DNA of 64,000 nt from assembly GCF_030272615.1 (NCBI RefSeq), contig NC_081413.1, positions 189,220,169-189,284,168 of the forward strand, in the 5' to 3' direction. The stretch comes from Cryptomeria japonica. Its lineage: Eukaryota > Streptophyta > Pinopsida > Cupressales > Cupressaceae. Below the pieces are notes generated by a model. The model saw only the letters and a program-made list of their open reading frames with translations. It did no database searches and was not told the origin of the DNA. The position numbers were made by a program, and so were the translations under genes. Shown one piece after another: positions 61,163-64,000 of the stretch; within the stretch, counting starts at the first letter, position 1, and the number at the start of each line of letters is the position of its first letter.

Positions 61163-63634
61163 AAAGGTTGTGCTCTTGGGAAATATGCCAAGACCAATTT
61201 TCCTAGCAGCGATTCTGGATCTAAATGAATTTTGGATTTCATACACTCAGATGTATGTGGGCCCATGTCAACATGATCCCTGAGTGGATATGAATATTAT
61301 GTTACCTTTATTGATGATTTCTCCAGGAAGACGTGGATATATTTTATGAAGAATAAAGATGAAGTCTTCAGTAGTTTCAAAGAGTTAAAGGCTCTCGTGG
61401 AGAACCAAATAGGGAGGACGATCAAGATACTAGGGTCTAATAATGGAGGCAAGTATACCTCGAATGCCTTCAAAGATTTTTGTGCTCGGGAAGGTATCAA
61501 GAAAGAGTTGATAGTTTTGTACAACCCTCAATAGAATGGGGTTGATGAATGAAAAAACATGGCTATAATTGGAGCAGCCAAGGCCATGCTTCATGATTAG
61601 GATCTGCCTTGGTTTTTATGGGCATAAGCTTGCAATACTGCTGTGTATTTGTAGAATAGGAGCCCGCACAAAGTGTTGGGCAAATTGACCCCAGAAGAGG
61701 CATTCACCGGGAAGAAACCAGATTTGGGGTAGACTCACATCTTTGGATGCCTTGTGTATTCTCATATTCCTGTGGAGAAGAGAACCAAGTTGGAACCAAC
61801 TGCAAAGAAGGGTATCCTTGTGGGATATAGTGAAACTTCTAAGGCCTATCGGGTTTACATTCTTGCCCTCAAGAAAACAGTTGTTCGCAGAGATGTGAAG
61901 TTCGAGGAGGGAAGGGCTCTTCAGAAGTTTGGTAGTTTGATAGAGGTTTAGGAAGAGGAGCAGGCACCCAAGGTTGAGGTTGCACAAATTCCTCAGACTT
62001 CAGTCACGCAAGCTGGAGAGCAGAGCACACAAGTCGAGCAAGTTGATCAACAGGAGGAACAGAGTATACCTTAGCCTCAAACTCCTATCACAGGGAGAAG
62101 GAGAGTCAGGGCAGTTGAGCAAACAGTGAGAGAAGCCCAAGAGTGTGTTGGTAATCTTAAATATCCATTCAGACATAGAAAGGTTCCCAAACATTTTTCT
62201 GATTATATGACACTCATGAGTGAACTGATTGAGGTGGACCCTTCCAACTTTCAGGAGGCATCCAAGAATCAGGTTGGGAGGGATGCCATGGTGGAAGAGT
62301 AGTCTTCCATTATGAAGAATAGCGTCTGGGAGGTAGTGCCACAAACCGAAAACAAGTCTGTGGTAGGGTCGAGATGGTTGTATAAGATCAAGCATGTTGT
62401 AGATGGTAGTGTGGAAAAGTTCAAAGCGAGATTTGTGGCTAAGGGGTTTTCTCAAAAGGAAGGGATCGACTATGATGAGACCTTTTCTCCGGTAGCCAAG
62501 TACTCATCAATAAGGGCTATCATTTTTGTAGCAGTGCAGATGGGTTGGAGGATACATCAGATGGATGTGAAGACAACTTTCCTCAATTGAGTGATTGAGG
62601 AAGATATTTACATAGAACAACCATAGGGTTTTGAAGTGCATGGGAGGGATTCTCATTTATGCAGGTTATATGTAGATGACTTGTTTCTTATAGGGCTAGA
62701 AGAGCTCATAGTATATTGCAAGTGGGATCTTGCAAGAGAGTTCGAGATGAAGGATTTGGGTTTGATGCACTACTTTTTGGGTTTGGAGTTGTGGTAGAAA
62801 GAGGGATAGATCTTCCTTGGATAGGGGAAGTATACAATTGATATCCTGAAGCGATTTAGGATGGAGGACTGTAAGCCAATGTCCACGCCACTTGTGACCA
62901 ACAGAAAGAAGGTTGATGCTTCTAGATCAAAGGCAGCGGACCCAACTTTGTACAAATAGTTGATAGGCTCTCTTATGTATCTGGTCAACACTAGGCTAGA
63001 CATTTGTTTTGCAGTGAATTCACGTAGTCAGTTTATGGTGGAACCTAAATGTGTGCACTGGATAGCTGCGAAGCATGTTTTGAGGTATCTCCAAGGCACA
63101 GTTGATTATGTATTGAGGTATATTCAACATGATGGAGTGAAGCTCGAGGGGTTTACCAATGCAGATTGGGCAGGCAGTACCGCTGACAGAAAGAGCATTT
63201 CAGGGTGTTGTTTCAGCTTGGGATTGGGAGCAGTGTCCTGGTACAATAGGAAACAAAAGTCAATTGCATTGAGTTTTGTAGAGGCCGAGTATATGGCAGC
63301 CAGTATGGCTACATGTGAGACTATCTGGCTTCAAAAACTTCTAGCTGGACTTTTTGATATGAAGCTAGATCCTACGGTCATTTACTGTGACAATTAGAGT
63401 TGTATCAAACTCTCTGAGAATCTGGTGTTTCATGACAAGTCAAAGAACATTGAGATCAAGTACCACTTCATCAAGGATTGTGTGGAGAAGGGGACAGTGA
63501 AGTTGCAATACATTCCTATGGACAAACATGTAGTGAACATTCTGACTAAAGCTTTGGTGAAGAGTAAGTTTCTATTCTTCAGGGATAAGCTGGGTGTTGT
63601 GCATAACACCTTTCTCACTAAGAGGGAGTGTTAA
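61163..63634 (+). pseudogene. Ty1/copia pol remnant (integrase, RT, RNase H)
   Basis: Reads in one frame from end to end with no frameshift. In order: the end of the integrase zinc finger (KGCALGK), the integrase core (SDVCGP), a GKKP block, reverse transcriptase start (WLYKIKH, then ARFVAKGFSQKEGIDY), YVDDL, and RNase H (DWAGS, then AEYMA, then CDN). Gag, protease and the integrase N terminus are missing. In the integrase, SDNGGE has become SNNGGK, losing a catalytic Asp. About 60 codons between CRL and YVDDL are deleted in frame, removing the central RT palm. I count 18 in-frame stops, 13 of them TAG, mostly where copia proteins have Gln. It cannot move on its own. Confidence 0.92.
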
Positions 63635-64000
63635 GTTTTCTGTAGTTCAGAAGGTGTGATTGTGGAAGTTACTTAAGTGCAATTCGTGTTGGATGTTCAA
63701 CAAGAAGATATTTTCTATTCTGTATTTAGAATGTTTCTTAGAGTTGTGAGGTTATTTCCAAGAACGGTTTTATGTGTGGATAGTCTTAGTTGTGTAAGAC
63801 AAGTTTCCTTTCTCATGTGTCATGTATGGAAAATTCCAGTTTGCATGTCATGTAAGGAAAGTTTCTTTCCTGAGTCATGTAAGGAATGTTTCTCTTAGGA
63901 TGTGTTGTGTGAGGAAAGTTTCACTTATCTTGCATAGTTGATGTTTTCATCAAGAAGGCTATATATGTAAGATCGTTGTAGCAACTAGTATGAGATTCTT
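63629..64000 (+). repeat. 3' LTR of the copia element (cut by window end)
   Basis: The purine tract AGAGGGAG at 63621-63628 is followed by TGTTAAG, the expected LTR start, which overlaps the pol stop codon. It contains recurring GAAAGTTTC and TCATGTAAGGAA phrases. The end lies beyond the window. Confidence 0.65.

Overview
This is a window of a plant nuclear genome. It is AT-rich and transposon-rich, with three spliced L-type lectin receptor kinase genes as the only intact-looking genes. Around them are plant-type Helitron, Ty1/copia, SINE and LTR relics. Large spacing, mixed-age repeats, and lectin kinases that carry introns (angiosperm members are usually intronless) suggest a gymnosperm. 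That lineage is an inference, not something the sequence proves.

Layout. 1-3330: an LTR element with no recognisable genes, entered through its 5' LTR. 4446-7903 (-) and 10828-13985 (-): lectin receptor kinases A and B, a recent-looking tandem pair. 14.4-18.0 kb: non-coding repeats, including a GC-rich ORF of unknown nature and a roughly 400-bp-arm inverted repeat. 18017-27926: a 9.9 kb transposon-like element, copy 1. 27927-41688: a decayed Helitron with RPA-like and Rep/helicase remnants and a clear 3' terminus, and with a second Helitron end nested inside. 41.7-47.6 kb: AT-rich, no supported gene. 47635-49760 (-): lectin receptor kinase C, with very short introns. 50168-50312: a SINE with a perfect 15-bp target duplication. 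53331-59416: copy 2 of the transposon-like element. 61163-64000: a 5'-truncated Ty1/copia element running out of the window.

The main discovery candidate is the repeat family at 18017-27926 and 53331-59416. Both copies start with the same terminal inverted repeat (GGGTAAGTGCACCAAGTTGT or close). Both are flanked by exact but different 4-bp target duplications, TTAT and ATGA. Inside, each is built as mirror-image arms: palindromes of the form ATTTGGCGNNCGCCAAAT, then 0.9-1.8 kb of pyrimidine-rich strand on the left and purine-rich strand on the right. The arms surround a core satellite of CATATG hinges joined by a 14-mer that lies in either orientation. No transposase is visible, so these look like non-autonomous, satellite-carrying giant foldback elements of a superfamily I cannot assign.

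The three kinases share architecture (signal peptide, legume-lectin ectodomain, one transmembrane helix, RD-type Ser/Thr kinase) and intron positions and phases, so they descend from one spliced ancestor. Their upstream regions carry WRKY-type W-boxes, which would suit a defence or signalling role. The mobile elements are not functionally linked to them but have spaced the cluster apart.
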